A DNA stretch of 64,000 nucleotides from Shimia ponticola (GCF_007995215.1 NZ_VCDK01000003.1:372001-436000), one strand, 5' to 3'. Counted from the stretch's first letter, positions 55,416-63,854 are shown. Notes: generated by a model not told the origin, from the sequence alone. Numbers and translations are program-made.

Positions 55416-56333
55416 TCACGTCAGCCCCATCCGTTTAAGCGTCACCCTCTGGATCAGTCCGACGATCCCGACGAGCACCGCCGCACAAATCGCCGCCGCA
55501 AAAAGCGCTGACCAAATCTGCACGGTCTGCCCGTAATAGGACCCGGCCAGCATCCGCGCGCCGAGACCGCGCACAGCGCCCGTTGGCAACTCACCCACAA
55601 TGGCTCCCACCAACGACGCGGCAATTCCGATCTTCAAAGACGCAAACAGGTACGGCATCGACGCCGGCAACCTCAGCTTCCAGAACCCCTGGCTCCCACT
55701 CGCCGCATAGGTCCGCAGCAGGTCCAACTGCATGGGGTCCGGCGACCGCAGCCCTTTGACCATGCCGACAACCACTGGGAAGAAACTCAGATAGGCGCTG
55801 ATGATCGCCTTGGGGATCAACCCCTGCAGCCCGACCGAATTCAAGACGACTATGATCATCGGTGCAATCGCTAGGATCGGAATGGTTTGCGACGCAATCG
55901 CCCAAGGCATTACGCTGAGATCCATCGCGCGGTTATAGACAATGCCTACCGCCAACAATACGCCCATCACAGTCCCAATCGCAAAGCCCACCAAAGTCGC
56001 CGACAAGGTGATCCAGCCATGAAACACAAGGCTACGTTTCGAGGTGATCTTCTTTTCGACCGTGGTCTCCCACAGTTCGATGGCCACCTGATGCGGTGCT
56101 GGCAGCCTTGGCCTATCCTGCGCCCACACACCTTGCGACACGACGCCAAAGTTCCGCGTTACCAGCGACCACCCCGACATATCGCGCCGTTCAGCGGCGG
56201 TTTCGGGGCTCACCACTGCACCGGCCCGCTCTGCATCCAGCACCGCCTGATGCGCGTTCATCGGCAACATGGCGAAGTACCAAAGCCCGATCAGCCCGGC
56301 GACCACGACCAGTATGGGGACAAACGCCCTCAC
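55416..56333 (-). CDS. ABC transporter permease
   Basis: The 305-residue protein is homologous to the following permease, with the same ATPase-contact loop (AASGSQGFWKLRLPASMPYLFASLK). It has an extra N-terminal periplasmic segment after the first helix (about 30-90). It overlaps the stop of the small membrane gene upstream. Confidence 0.9.
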   Translation of the reverse strand: MRAFVPILVVVAGLIGLWYFAMLPMNAHQAVLDAERAGAVVSPETAAERRDMSGWSLVTRNFGVVSQGVWAQDRPRLPAPHQVAIELWETTVEKKITSKRSLVFHGWITLSATLVGFAIGTVMGVLLAVGIVYNRAMDLSVMPWAIASQTIPILAIAPMIIVVLNSVGLQGLIPKAIISAYLSFFPVVVGMVKGLRSPDPMQLDLLRTYAASGSQGFWKLRLPASMPYLFASLKIGIAASLVGAIVGELPTGAVRGLGARMLAGSYYGQTVQIWSALFAAAICAAVLVGIVGLIQRVTLKRMGLT

Positions 56334-56515
56334 GCGCGCGATGCCCGCAATGCCCAGAGCAACCCAAAGGCGATCAGGGCAATCCCGACGATGAGATTGC
56401 CCCCAATCAACAGATCATAAATCCCCAACGCCATCAGCACGATGGCAAGACCCAGAAACACAAATTTCCGGTTCTTCTGGAAAAAACTCAGGCCGCTATT
56501 TTGATCATCACTCAT
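56330..56515 (-). CDS. Small membrane protein within the ABC operon
   Basis: The 61-residue protein starts MSDDQNSGLSFFQKNRKF and has two hydrophobic helices (about 18-36 and 38-56). The start is four bases after the ATPase stop and its end overlaps the permease start, so it is part of the operon. No family is recognised. It could be a transporter accessory protein. Confidence 0.65.
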   Translation of the reverse strand: MSDDQNSGLSFFQKNRKFVFLGLAIVLMALGIYDLLIGGNLIVGIALIAFGLLWALRASRA

Positions 56516-56519
56516 GTCG

Positions 56520-57356
56520 TCAGTCTTCCACGTGTCCCGCACGCAGCCCTTCGCGGACGCGATGCGCAATCTCGATAAACTCCGGGCTGTCCCGGATTTC
56601 CAAAGGCCGCTCTTTTGGCAGCGTGCTGTCAATCACATCCGTGATCCGTCCCGGACGCGGGCTCATCACCACAATCTTGGTCGACAGATAGACCGCCTCG
56701 GGGATCGAATGGGTCACAAACCCAATCGTCTTGCCCGTCCGGTCCCAGAGCTTCAGCAGCTCTTCATTCAACCGGTCGCGCACAATTTCATCCAGCGCCC
56801 CGAACGGTTCATCCATCAACAGAATATCCGCGTCAAAGGCCAAAGCCCGCGCAATGCTCGCTCGTTGCTGCATCCCGCCAGAGAGCTGCCACGGAAACTT
56901 GCCGCCGAACCCTTCAAGGTCCACCAGGCTCAGCACCCGCTCGATGCGGTCCTTCTGGTCAGCTTTGGAATACCCCATGATTTCAAGCGGTAGTGCGATG
57001 TTCCTTGCAATCGTGCGCCAAGGATAGAGCCCTGCCGCCTGAAACACATACCCATAAGCCCGCGCCCTCCGCGCCTCATCCGGGGTCATGCCGTTGACGG
57101 TCAGCGACCCACCCGTCGGCGTCTCAAGCGCCGCCACACAGCGCAGGAATGTCGTTTTCCCACAGCCCGAAGGCCCGATGAAGGACACGAAATCCCCCGC
57201 ATGAATATCCAAATCCACGCCCTTCAGCGCGTGCACCGGCCCGTCATTCGTCTGAAATGTCAGATCAAGCTTCGACGCACGCACCACAACGTCCCGGGCC
57301 TGACCCGGGACCTCGTCGATCAAAGGTGCCACTTTTGTTTCTTTTGCCTCAGCCAA
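56520..57356 (-). CDS. ABC transporter ATPase
   Basis: The 278-residue SsuB/TauB-like ATPase has Walker A GPSGCGKTT, signature LSGGMQQRASIARAL, Walker B ILLMDEPFGALDE and H-loop FVTHSIPEAVYLS. It drives the two permeases encoded after it. Residues 15-21 read VPGQARD and are encoded by a palindromic repeat that also occurs outside genes nearby, so the N-terminal linker carries an inserted repeat. Confidence 0.92.
   Translation of the reverse strand: MAEAKETKVAPLIDEVPGQARDVVVRASKLDLTFQTNDGPVHALKGVDLDIHAGDFVSFIGPSGCGKTTFLRCVAALETPTGGSLTVNGMTPDEARRARAYGYVFQAAGLYPWRTIARNIALPLEIMGYSKADQKDRIERVLSLVDLEGFGGKFPWQLSGGMQQRASIARALAFDADILLMDEPFGALDEIVRDRLNEELLKLWDRTGKTIGFVTHSIPEAVYLSTKIVVMSPRPGRITDVIDSTLPKERPLEIRDSPEFIEIAHRVREGLRAGHVED
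57291..57315 (-). repeat. Palindromic repeat copy inside the ABC ATPase gene
   Basis: Arms GTCCCGGG and CCCGGGAC enclose a five-base loop, followed by CTCG on the plus strand. It differs from the intergenic copies at 59.3-59.8 kb by one loop base. On the minus strand it encodes VPGQARD. Confidence 0.85.
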
Positions 57357-57490
57357 CTTTGGTCTTCATGCTCATAGGGCGGTCCCCGGCCGCGGGTGGG
57401 GGTGAAGCCCCCGCCCCCCGAGGATCATTGTGGGGCGGTCGGGGGCTGCCCGGCGGTTCCCACCGGGCGGTCCACTTAATCAGCGCCTTT
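57357..57490 (-). other. GC-rich hairpin-forming spacer between hydA and the ABC ATPase gene
   Basis: The 134-base spacer is extremely GC-rich. It can form GGGGG-TGAAG-CCCCC (about 57393-57408) and CCCGG / CCGGG around CGGTTCCCA (about 57449-57468), plus further pairings. No gene is seen. It could attenuate or stabilise the mRNA between enzyme and transporter genes. Confidence 0.5.
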
Positions 57491-58945
57491 CTAGACGCCG
57501 GTCGCCGGAATACCCGTCCGCTCCACCGGACGCGGCGCGGTCAACTCCTTCCAAGTCGACAGCGCCCGGTTCACAGGCGTATTCGCCTCGCGCGCTACGA
57601 ACTTGCCGTGCCCTTCCCGCGTTTTGATCTCACCATCGGCCACGGCCACGTGCCCGCGCGTCAGCGTGTAGCGTGGCAGGCCTTTGACCTCGTGACCCTC
57701 GAACACATTGTAATCGATTGCTGATTGCTGGCTGCCGGCGGTGATCGTCTTGGACTTCTCCGGGTCCCACACGACCAAATCGGCATCCGCGCCAACCAGC
57801 ACTGCGCCCTTCTTGGGGTAGCAGTTCAGGATCTTCGCGATATTGGTCGAGGTCACCGCCACAAACTCATTCGGCGTTAAACGTCCGGTGCGCACGCCAT
57901 GTGTCCAGAGCATGGGTAAGCGATCCTCTAGGCCGCCGGTCCCGTTCGGAATTTTTGAAAAATCACCGACGCCCGTGCGCTTTTGTTCGGTCGTAAAGGC
58001 GCAGTGGTCCGTCGCCACGACGGACAGCGACCCGCTCATCAAACCAGACCATAGGCTGTCCTGATGCTTCTTGTTCCGGAACGGTGGCGACATCACGCGC
58101 CGCGCGGCGTGGTCCCAATCGGCGTTGAAATACTCGCTTTCATCCAGCGTCAGGTGCTGGATCAGCGGCTCACCCCAGACGCGTTTGCCTTGCATCCGTG
58201 CGCGCCGGATGGCTTCATGCGCTTCTTCGCAGGAGGTGTGAACAACGTACAAAGGCACACCTGCCATATCGGCAATCATAATCGCGCGGTTCGTCGCCTC
58301 ACCTTCCACCTGCGATGGTCGTGAATAGGCGTGTCCCTCTGGCCCCACATTCCCCTCAGCTAGCAGCTTCGCCGTCATCTCGGCCACCACATCGCCGTTC
58401 TCGGCATGGACCATCGCGATCCCGCCCAGCTCGCTCAGCCGGTTGAAGGATGCGAATAGCTCATCATCATTGACCATGAGCGCGCCTTTATAGGCGAGGA
58501 AGTGTTTAAACGTGGTGATCCCGCGATCCTTGATCACGGTCGCCATGTCGTTGAACACCTGTTCGCCCCACCAGGTCACAGCCATGTGGAACGAGTAGTC
58601 ACAATTCGCGCGGGTTGATTTGTTGTCCCAGCGTTTTAGCGCGTCATGCAGGCCCTCGCCTTGGTTCGGCAGGCAGAAATCGACGACCATCGTCGTGCCG
58701 CCCGCCAGCCCCGCGCGCGTGCCGCTTTCAAAATCATCGCTGGAATAGGTGCCCATAAAGGGCATCTCAAGGTGCACATGCGGGTCAATCCCGCCGGGCA
58801 TCACGTAGCAGCCCGTCGCATCCAGCACCTCTGACCCGCTGAGATTCTCGCCGATCTCGGTGATGACACCACCCTCGACCAGAACGTCAGCCTTATAGGT
58901 CAGGTCCGCCGTCACGACGGTCCCGTTCTTGATGACAGTACTCAT
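57491..58945 (-). CDS. hydA: Dihydropyrimidinase
   Basis: The 484-residue cyclic amidohydrolase has the metal ligands His56 and His58 in DPHVHLE, the carboxylated Lys151 in FLAYKGALMV, His178 in VHAENGD, His234 in VHTSCEEAH and Asp311 in ATDHCAF. It opens dihydrouracil or dihydrothymine (and hydantoins) in the reductive pyrimidine pathway. It lies between the N-carbamoyl amidohydrolase gene and the ABC transporter genes. Confidence 0.94.
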   Translation of the reverse strand: MSTVIKNGTVVTADLTYKADVLVEGGVITEIGENLSGSEVLDATGCYVMPGGIDPHVHLEMPFMGTYSSDDFESGTRAGLAGGTTMVVDFCLPNQGEGLHDALKRWDNKSTRANCDYSFHMAVTWWGEQVFNDMATVIKDRGITTFKHFLAYKGALMVNDDELFASFNRLSELGGIAMVHAENGDVVAEMTAKLLAEGNVGPEGHAYSRPSQVEGEATNRAIMIADMAGVPLYVVHTSCEEAHEAIRRARMQGKRVWGEPLIQHLTLDESEYFNADWDHAARRVMSPPFRNKKHQDSLWSGLMSGSLSVVATDHCAFTTEQKRTGVGDFSKIPNGTGGLEDRLPMLWTHGVRTGRLTPNEFVAVTSTNIAKILNCYPKKGAVLVGADADLVVWDPEKSKTITAGSQQSAIDYNVFEGHEVKGLPRYTLTRGHVAVADGEIKTREGHGKFVAREANTPVNRALSTWKELTAPRPVERTGIPATGV

Positions 58946-58991
58946 GCCACCTCTCCCCTTTGTCTTGGATCAGGGGTGGCGCAAACCGCCC

Positions 58992-59213
58992 CTATTTGAA
59001 GCAGTCGCCGTTCCCCGGCCCACGGCGCTCCATGCCCGCGCGTGTGCCGTTCACCAGCGTGATATCGTAAAAACACCCGTCCGGCCCGCGCCAGATTTGC
59101 TGTTCGACGTTGGCATCGGCTGCCAAATTCATCGACGTCGTTTCGGGTTCCTGCATCGTGCAGCCCGCCGCCGCCAGCGCCAGAGCGCCAACAATCCCAA
59201 GTTTCCAAGCCAT
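58992..59213 (-). CDS. Small lipoprotein
   Basis: The 73-residue protein has a lipoprotein signal peptide with lipobox LAAAGC (Cys18). The mature part includes QQIWRGPDGCFYDITLVNGTRAG and GDCFK. It is probably anchored in the outer or inner membrane facing the periplasm. Function unknown; it lies in the pyrimidine operon between hydA and the GIY-YIG gene. Confidence 0.72.
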   Translation of the reverse strand: MAWKLGIVGALALAAAGCTMQEPETTSMNLAADANVEQQIWRGPDGCFYDITLVNGTRAGMERRGPGNGDCFK

Positions 59214-59343
59214 TTGTCATTCCTTTCGGGACAAAATCCGTTTCCGCCCAACGGTTTGGGCGGCAGGTAGCTTGGGCGGTGGGGACGCTTTGGTAAACGG
59301 TTGGGTTGGAAACAGATTGTTGCGGGTGGTTGAGGCGCTTCCC

Positions 59344-59370
59344 GTCCCGGGCTTGACCCGGGACCTCGAT
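59344..59370. repeat. 27-bp palindromic repeat, copy A
   Basis: GTCCCGGG-n5-CCCGGGAC plus CTCGAT. It lies two bases beyond the stop of the GIY-YIG gene and is identical over 27 bases to the copy at 59766-59792, in the same orientation. Confidence 0.92.
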
Positions 59371-59372
59371 GT

Positions 59373-59657
59373 TCAGTGCGGAACGTCTGCGGTCAGGTCC
59401 TGCCAATGTGGATTGGATTGCATTATAAGGTCGATCTTCCACGCACGCTGCCAACCTTTGATCGAGCGTTCTCTGCGCAGTGATGTTTCGAACTCGTCGT
59501 GAACTTCGAACCAAACGAGCTTGTTGATCTGATACTTGGAAGTGTGAGTGGACATCCCAGCCCGATGTGCCTCCACTCGCTTGAGCAAGTCGCGCGTTCG
59601 ACCTGTGTAAATCGCGCCGTTCGGCCTCGAAGCCATTATGTAAACAAAATGCGCCAT
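59373..59657 (-). CDS. GIY-YIG nuclease family protein
   Basis: The 94-residue protein is a single GIY-YIG domain of the UPF0213/YhbQ type: FVYIMASRPNGAIYTGRT with Tyr6 and Tyr17, then Arg23-like LLKRVEAH with His31, the catalytic Glu63 in LRRERSIKGWQRAWK, and SNPHWQDL at the end. It could nick DNA. The gene is bracketed by identical palindromic repeats and interrupts the pyrimidine operon, which suggests an inserted unit. The start is one of two adjacent ATG codons. Confidence 0.88.
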   Translation of the reverse strand: MAHFVYIMASRPNGAIYTGRTRDLLKRVEAHRAGMSTHTSKYQINKLVWFEVHDEFETSLRRERSIKGWQRAWKIDLIMQSNPHWQDLTADVPH

Positions 59658-59724
59658 CATCAGACGCTGCGCTAGCAAGGTTAACAAATCTTAAATCAAT
59701 CAACGCAACCGCTGCGCGCCACTC

Positions 59725-59792
59725 ATCGAGGTCCCGGGTCAAGCCCGGGACGCGAGGCACTCCACGTCCCGGGCTTGACCCGGGACCTCGAT
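59725..59792. repeat. Palindromic repeat copies B and C forming a perfect 27-bp inverted repeat
   Basis: Copy B (59725-59751) and copy C (59766-59792) are exact reverse complements over 27 bases, with 14 bases between them. Each copy is itself palindromic (GTCCCGGG/CCCGGGAC arms). They lie between the end of the amidohydrolase gene and the start of the GIY-YIG gene. Confidence 0.93.
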
Positions 59793-59807
59793 CCGTTGGG
59801 ACACGCA

Positions 59808-61070
59808 TCAGCCTTGAATCCCCGCCGTCTCTACAACTGCATGAAACAAAACATCCGCGCCTGCAGTTGCCCATTCCTTGCTAATCTCTTCAGCCTCGTT
59901 ATGGCTCAACCCGTCCACACACGGGCACATGATCATCGCAGTGGGATAGAGGTCATTGATCCAGCACGCGTCATGACCTGCGCCGGACACGATATCCATG
60001 TGCGAATACCCCAACCGCTGGGCAGCATCGCGCACCGCGCTGACACAGCCTTCGTCGAATGCGGGCGGATCAAATTGGCCAACGATTTCGCAGGAAAACT
60101 CAACGCCGATATCTGCACACAGCTTCGGCGCCTTCTCCATGAACTCATCGACCATGTCGTTCAACTTATCCAGAAGGTGGGTCCGCATATCGACGGTAAA
60201 GACGACCTTCCCCGGAATGATGTTGCGGCTGTTGGGATAGACATCGATATGCCCAATCGCGCCGACTGCGTTGGGCTGGTTCTTCATCGCAATCCCATGC
60301 ACCATCTCAGTAATCAGAGCCAAACCCCGACCAGCATTCTTGCGCATATGCATGGGCGTAGACCCGGTGTGGCTCTCTTTGCCTGTCACCGTGCATTCAA
60401 TCCAGCGCAGACCCTGCCCGTGGGTGACGACGCCGATGTCCTTGCCCTCGGCCTCTAGGATCGGCCCTTGTTCAATATGCAGTTCAAAGAAGGCGTGCAT
60501 CTTGCGGTCACCGACCGGCTCATCGCCCACCCAACCGATCCGCTTCAGCTCATCCCCGAACCGTTTGCCGTCGGCATCCACCCGGTCATAGGCCCAGTCT
60601 TGCGTGTGTTTTCCAGCAAACACGCCAGAAGCCAGCATGGCTGGCGCAAACCGCGTGCCTTCTTCATTTGTCCAGTTCGTAACAACAATCGGGTGCTTGG
60701 TCTGGATGCCCAGATCATTCATCGACCGAATGATCTCGAGCCCGCCCAAAACTCCTAGCACACCGTCATATTTCCCGCCCGTAGGCTGGGTGTCCAAGTG
60801 GGAACCGACATAGACAGGGAGAGCATCTGCATCGGTTCCCTCTCGGCGGGCAAACATGTTGCCCATCGTGTCAACGCCTAGGGTCATGCCAGCCTCTTCA
60901 CACCATTTCTGAAATAGCGCACGGCCCTCCGCGTCTTCGTCTGTAAGCGTCTGTCGGTTATTGCCGCCCGCAATGCCGGGACCGATCTTGGCCATCTCCA
61001 TCAGACTGTCCCAAAGGCGATCGCCATCGATTCTCAGGTTTTCGCCGGGCGCTGAAGGTTTCGTGGACAT
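59808..61070 (-). CDS. Zn-dependent N-carbamoyl amidohydrolase (beta-ureidopropionase-like)
   Basis: The 420-residue M20-family enzyme has metal-binding landmarks VGSHLDTQPTGGKYDGVLGV (His91, Asp102), NEEGTRFAP (Glu136/137), HIEQGP and GHDACWIND. It is of the allantoate amidohydrolase / hydantoin utilisation type. With dihydropyrimidinase it would hydrolyse N-carbamoyl-beta-alanine to beta-alanine, CO2 and ammonia. The start at 61070 has GGGAG upstream. It is the first gene of the minus-strand operon, facing rutR. Confidence 0.9.
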   Translation of the reverse strand: MSTKPSAPGENLRIDGDRLWDSLMEMAKIGPGIAGGNNRQTLTDEDAEGRALFQKWCEEAGMTLGVDTMGNMFARREGTDADALPVYVGSHLDTQPTGGKYDGVLGVLGGLEIIRSMNDLGIQTKHPIVVTNWTNEEGTRFAPAMLASGVFAGKHTQDWAYDRVDADGKRFGDELKRIGWVGDEPVGDRKMHAFFELHIEQGPILEAEGKDIGVVTHGQGLRWIECTVTGKESHTGSTPMHMRKNAGRGLALITEMVHGIAMKNQPNAVGAIGHIDVYPNSRNIIPGKVVFTVDMRTHLLDKLNDMVDEFMEKAPKLCADIGVEFSCEIVGQFDPPAFDEGCVSAVRDAAQRLGYSHMDIVSGAGHDACWINDLYPTAMIMCPCVDGLSHNEAEEISKEWATAGADVLFHAVVETAGIQG

Positions 61071-61169
61071 CTCGACTCCCAATTCTTGCGGACGCAAGGG
61101 CGCGGGCCGGACCAGGATCTTCCGACGTGTCGCACCCCCCGCGACACTTACGTCTCGACCATTTGGCAA

Positions 61170-61187
61170 TTTGACCAACTGGTCAAA
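61170..61187. promoter_or_regulatory. RutR-type operator
   Basis: TTTGACCA-AC-TGGTCAAA is a perfect match to the RutR box TTGACCANNTGGTCAA known from E. coli. It lies between the divergent amidohydrolase gene and the TetR-type regulator gene, in position to repress both. Confidence 0.88.
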
Positions 61188-61294
61188 CCCACGCTACCAC
61201 GGGGGGGGCTTGCGTCAAGAATTTCAGCAAATCAGCATATGTTTTGTGCAACCGCCCAATGCGCAGGCGACCGCGTTGAGCCATGAGGCAAAAG

Positions 61295-61909
61295 ATGACC
61301 GCTAAGGACAACAAGCCCCAGACCCGCATACAGCGCAAAAAGCATGCGCTCATTCTGGACGCGGCGCTGGATGTGTTTTCAACCGATGGATTTCGCGGGG
61401 CCACGCTTGATGCCATCGCCGCACGTGCCGAAATGTCAAAACCCAACCTGCTTTACTACTTTGCATCCAAAGAGGCGATCCATACGGCGCTGTTGTCACG
61501 CTTGCTCGCCAATTGGTTGGACCCGCTTATCACGCTCAACCCGTCCGGCGACCCGCTTCAAGAGATCCTGAGCTATGTGCAGCGCAAGCTGGAAATGGCG
61601 CGGGATTACCCGCGAGAGAGCCGTCTCTTTGCCGGTGAAATCCTGCGCGGTGCGCCGCATATGGGCGACGCACTTCGTAGTGATCTACGCCGTTTGGTCG
61701 ATGAAAAGGCCACTGTCATCCAAGGCTGGATTGACCAAGGCCGGCTTGCGCCACATGACCCACATCACCTGATCATGTCGATCTGGGCACAAACCCAGCA
61801 TTACGCGGATTTCGATATTCAGGTCCGTGCTGTTTTGGGCGATGCCGATTGGGCCGGTGCAGAAGCACATCTGAAACAACTGTTCACGCGGATGCTGACG
61901 CCCACCTAG
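61295..61909 (+). CDS. rutR: TetR family regulator, RutR-like
   Basis: The 204-residue protein has an N-terminal helix-turn-helix (ILDAALDVFSTDGFRGATLDAIA and MSKPNLLYYFASKEAI) and a TetR C-terminal ligand domain with YPRESRLFAGEILRGAP and SIWAQTQHYADF, which are RutR landmarks. RutR senses uracil or thymine and releases its operator. The box upstream matches. The ATG at 61295 has GAGG six bases upstream; an ATG four codons earlier is possible. Confidence 0.88.
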   Translation: MTAKDNKPQTRIQRKKHALILDAALDVFSTDGFRGATLDAIAARAEMSKPNLLYYFASKEAIHTALLSRLLANWLDPLITLNPSGDPLQEILSYVQRKLEMARDYPRESRLFAGEILRGAPHMGDALRSDLRRLVDEKATVIQGWIDQGRLAPHDPHHLIMSIWAQTQHYADFDIQVRAVLGDADWAGAEAHLKQLFTRMLTPT

Positions 61910-61978
61910 CAGCGTCGGTCATAAGCCGCCTTGGAACCAAGCCGAGCGTCATCAGTTCTTCTGTCAAAGGAGACTGCA

Positions 61979-62647
61979 ATGACACACAAGCTGAAACTTC
62001 AAAGCAACGATCCGATCACACCAGACACCTATATGCTGACCTTCGACAAACCGGCGAATTTTGATTTTGAACCGGGACAGGCAGCAGAGCTTTTTCTTGA
62101 TAAGGGTGGCCTGCGCGACGAAGGCCGTCCGTTCACGATGACATCTTTGCCGCAGGATGCGACGCTGCAATTCGTCATCAAGACCTACCCCGAGCGCAAT
62201 GGAATCACACAGCACATCCCGACCTTGGCCGAAGGCGACGACGTGACCTTGGATGGTCCATTCGGCGCGATTTCGGATCAAGGTGCGGGCACATTCATCG
62301 CCGCAGGCGCGGGCATCACACCCTTTATTCCGATCCTCAAGAAGCACGCGGCAGAAGGCGTGGGCGAAGACATGCTGGTCTTTTCAAACCACACCGAAGC
62401 CGACATCATCCTGAAAAAGACTTGGGACGCGATGCCAGAGCTAGAGACCAAGTATATCGTGACGGGCCAAGAGAATACCGATCATACTTCGGGCAAGATC
62501 GACAAAGAAATGCTGCGCGACATGGTCGAGATCGATGATCGCCCGGTCTACATCTGCGGCCCTGGCGGTTTTGTCGATGATGTGCGCTCCGCGCTGAAGG
62601 AATTGGGCAAAGACGAAAGCAAGATTATCACCGAAGACGGTTGGTAA
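61979..62647 (+). CDS. Ferredoxin/flavodoxin reductase-like FAD/NAD(P) protein
   Basis: The 222-residue protein has an FAD-binding beta-barrel with RPFTMTSLP, the nucleotide-binding GAGITPFIPIL and the C-terminal CGPGGFVDDVRSALKELG. There is no iron-sulfur domain. It is a short oxidoreductase of the FNR superfamily, of unknown partner. AAAGGAG lies six bases before the ATG at 61979. It follows rutR by 70 bases, so co-transcription is possible. Confidence 0.87.
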   Translation: MTHKLKLQSNDPITPDTYMLTFDKPANFDFEPGQAAELFLDKGGLRDEGRPFTMTSLPQDATLQFVIKTYPERNGITQHIPTLAEGDDVTLDGPFGAISDQGAGTFIAAGAGITPFIPILKKHAAEGVGEDMLVFSNHTEADIILKKTWDAMPELETKYIVTGQENTDHTSGKIDKEMLRDMVEIDDRPVYICGPGGFVDDVRSALKELGKDESKIITEDGW

Positions 62648-62710
62648 TACTGAGGGGGCGGTCACACCGCCTCCGCTCCAAGACCCAAAGCACTAACGCG
62701 CGAAATCCAT

Positions 62711-62753
62711 GTCCTAAAACCGGTTTTTGACGTCCTAAAACGGGTTTCAGGAC
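62711..62753. promoter_or_regulatory. Tandem operator-like repeat
   Basis: GTCCTAAAAC(C/G)GGTTT occurs twice, at 62711 and 62732, exactly 21 bases apart. The second copy is a near-perfect palindrome, GTCCTAAAAC-GG-GTTTCAGGAC. It lies about 60 bases before the exported hydrolase gene, in a 166-base gap that also has a GC hairpin at 62654-62672. Confidence 0.6.
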
Positions 62754-62813
62754 GCCAGCACCCGCAAGACCGGGCCATCTGACCTCACATTCCAAAACGG
62801 ACAGGAGGTTCCG

Positions 62814-63854
62814 ATGACCCGCATCTTCACCATCATGACCACTTGCGCAGCCATCGCTCTGGCCGCGCAAGCCGCTGCTGAAACTGGCTTTGTGCAGTTC
62901 GACCTGCAGACTGATCACCATGCCGCCCCGCTGGATGCCGCGATGTTCTATCCCGCGGCGGCAGGTGGCGACCCGATCACCTTTGGGCGCAACCCTGTGT
63001 TCACCGGCATTCAGGTCTCGCAGGACGCCCCGATCGCGGATGGCAACCATCCGATTGTTCTGATGTCCCACGGATTGGGCGGCAACTATCGTGTGCTGAG
63101 CTGGTTGGCACGGGATTTGGCTGAAGCAGGCGCGATCGTCATCGCGGTCAACCACCCAAACAGCACGACCTTTGACGTGGACCCGCAACTGTCGCTGCAC
63201 CACTGGACCCGCGCGCAGGATATGTCCGCCGCTCTCGACCACGTGATCGACACCTATGGTGATTATGTGGACACCAGCCGCGTCATGGCATCCGGCTTTT
63301 CCTATGGCGGCTGGACGGCGCTCAGCTTGGGTGGCCAGACCGGCAATCATGCGGGCTATGTCAGCCACTGCGAAGAGGATGCCGAAGCCTCGACCCATTG
63401 TCAGGACATCATCCGAGCGGGCGGAGATCTGGCGGCCATCCCGGCAGAGGACTGGAACGCCAGCTACCGCGACGACCGTGTGACCCATGTTGCCGCCATC
63501 GACCCGGGCCTGATCTATGGGGCCGAAGCTGTTAATGGTGCGGGAATGGAGGCCGACGCCCTTCTGATCCAACTGGGGAGCGGTGAAAACCGGCACTATG
63601 CGACCGACATCGACCGCAGTGGTTTTGGCGACGTTGTCGCGCACGAGCGCGTCACAATCGACCCGGCGCACCACATCTCGGCGCTGATGACCTGCCGTCC
63701 GGGTGGCTGGTTGTTCCTGAAAGTGACCTTTGATTATCCGGTCTGCGATGACCCACAGGGGTCAGACCGCGCCGCCGTCCACGCCCAGATAAGCGCGGAG
63801 ATGATCGAACACTTTGGTCTGGTGCCACAACTGGCGCAGGTCGCTGCAGACTAG
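62814..63854 (+). CDS. Exported alpha/beta hydrolase
   Basis: The 346-residue protein has a signal peptide (1-22, cleavage after AQAAA). The alpha/beta hydrolase core has the oxyanion region LMSHGLGGNYRVLSW and the nucleophile Ser in ASGFSYGGWTALSLG. It resembles dienelactone-hydrolase or PAF-acetylhydrolase-like esterases and has several cysteines (CEED, HCQD, TCRPG, VCDD) that may form disulfides in the periplasm. GGAGG lies before the ATG. Confidence 0.82.
   Translation: MTRIFTIMTTCAAIALAAQAAAETGFVQFDLQTDHHAAPLDAAMFYPAAAGGDPITFGRNPVFTGIQVSQDAPIADGNHPIVLMSHGLGGNYRVLSWLARDLAEAGAIVIAVNHPNSTTFDVDPQLSLHHWTRAQDMSAALDHVIDTYGDYVDTSRVMASGFSYGGWTALSLGGQTGNHAGYVSHCEEDAEASTHCQDIIRAGGDLAAIPAEDWNASYRDDRVTHVAAIDPGLIYGAEAVNGAGMEADALLIQLGSGENRHYATDIDRSGFGDVVAHERVTIDPAHHISALMTCRPGGWLFLKVTFDYPVCDDPQGSDRAAVHAQISAEMIEHFGLVPQLAQVAAD

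Noticed and set aside
58942-59874. Open frame of 310 codons on the minus strand spanning the repeat region
   Set aside because: It runs through the palindromic repeats (giving VPGLTRDLD and VPGQARD) and out of frame over the lipoprotein and GIY-YIG genes, which have better family or signal-peptide evidence.
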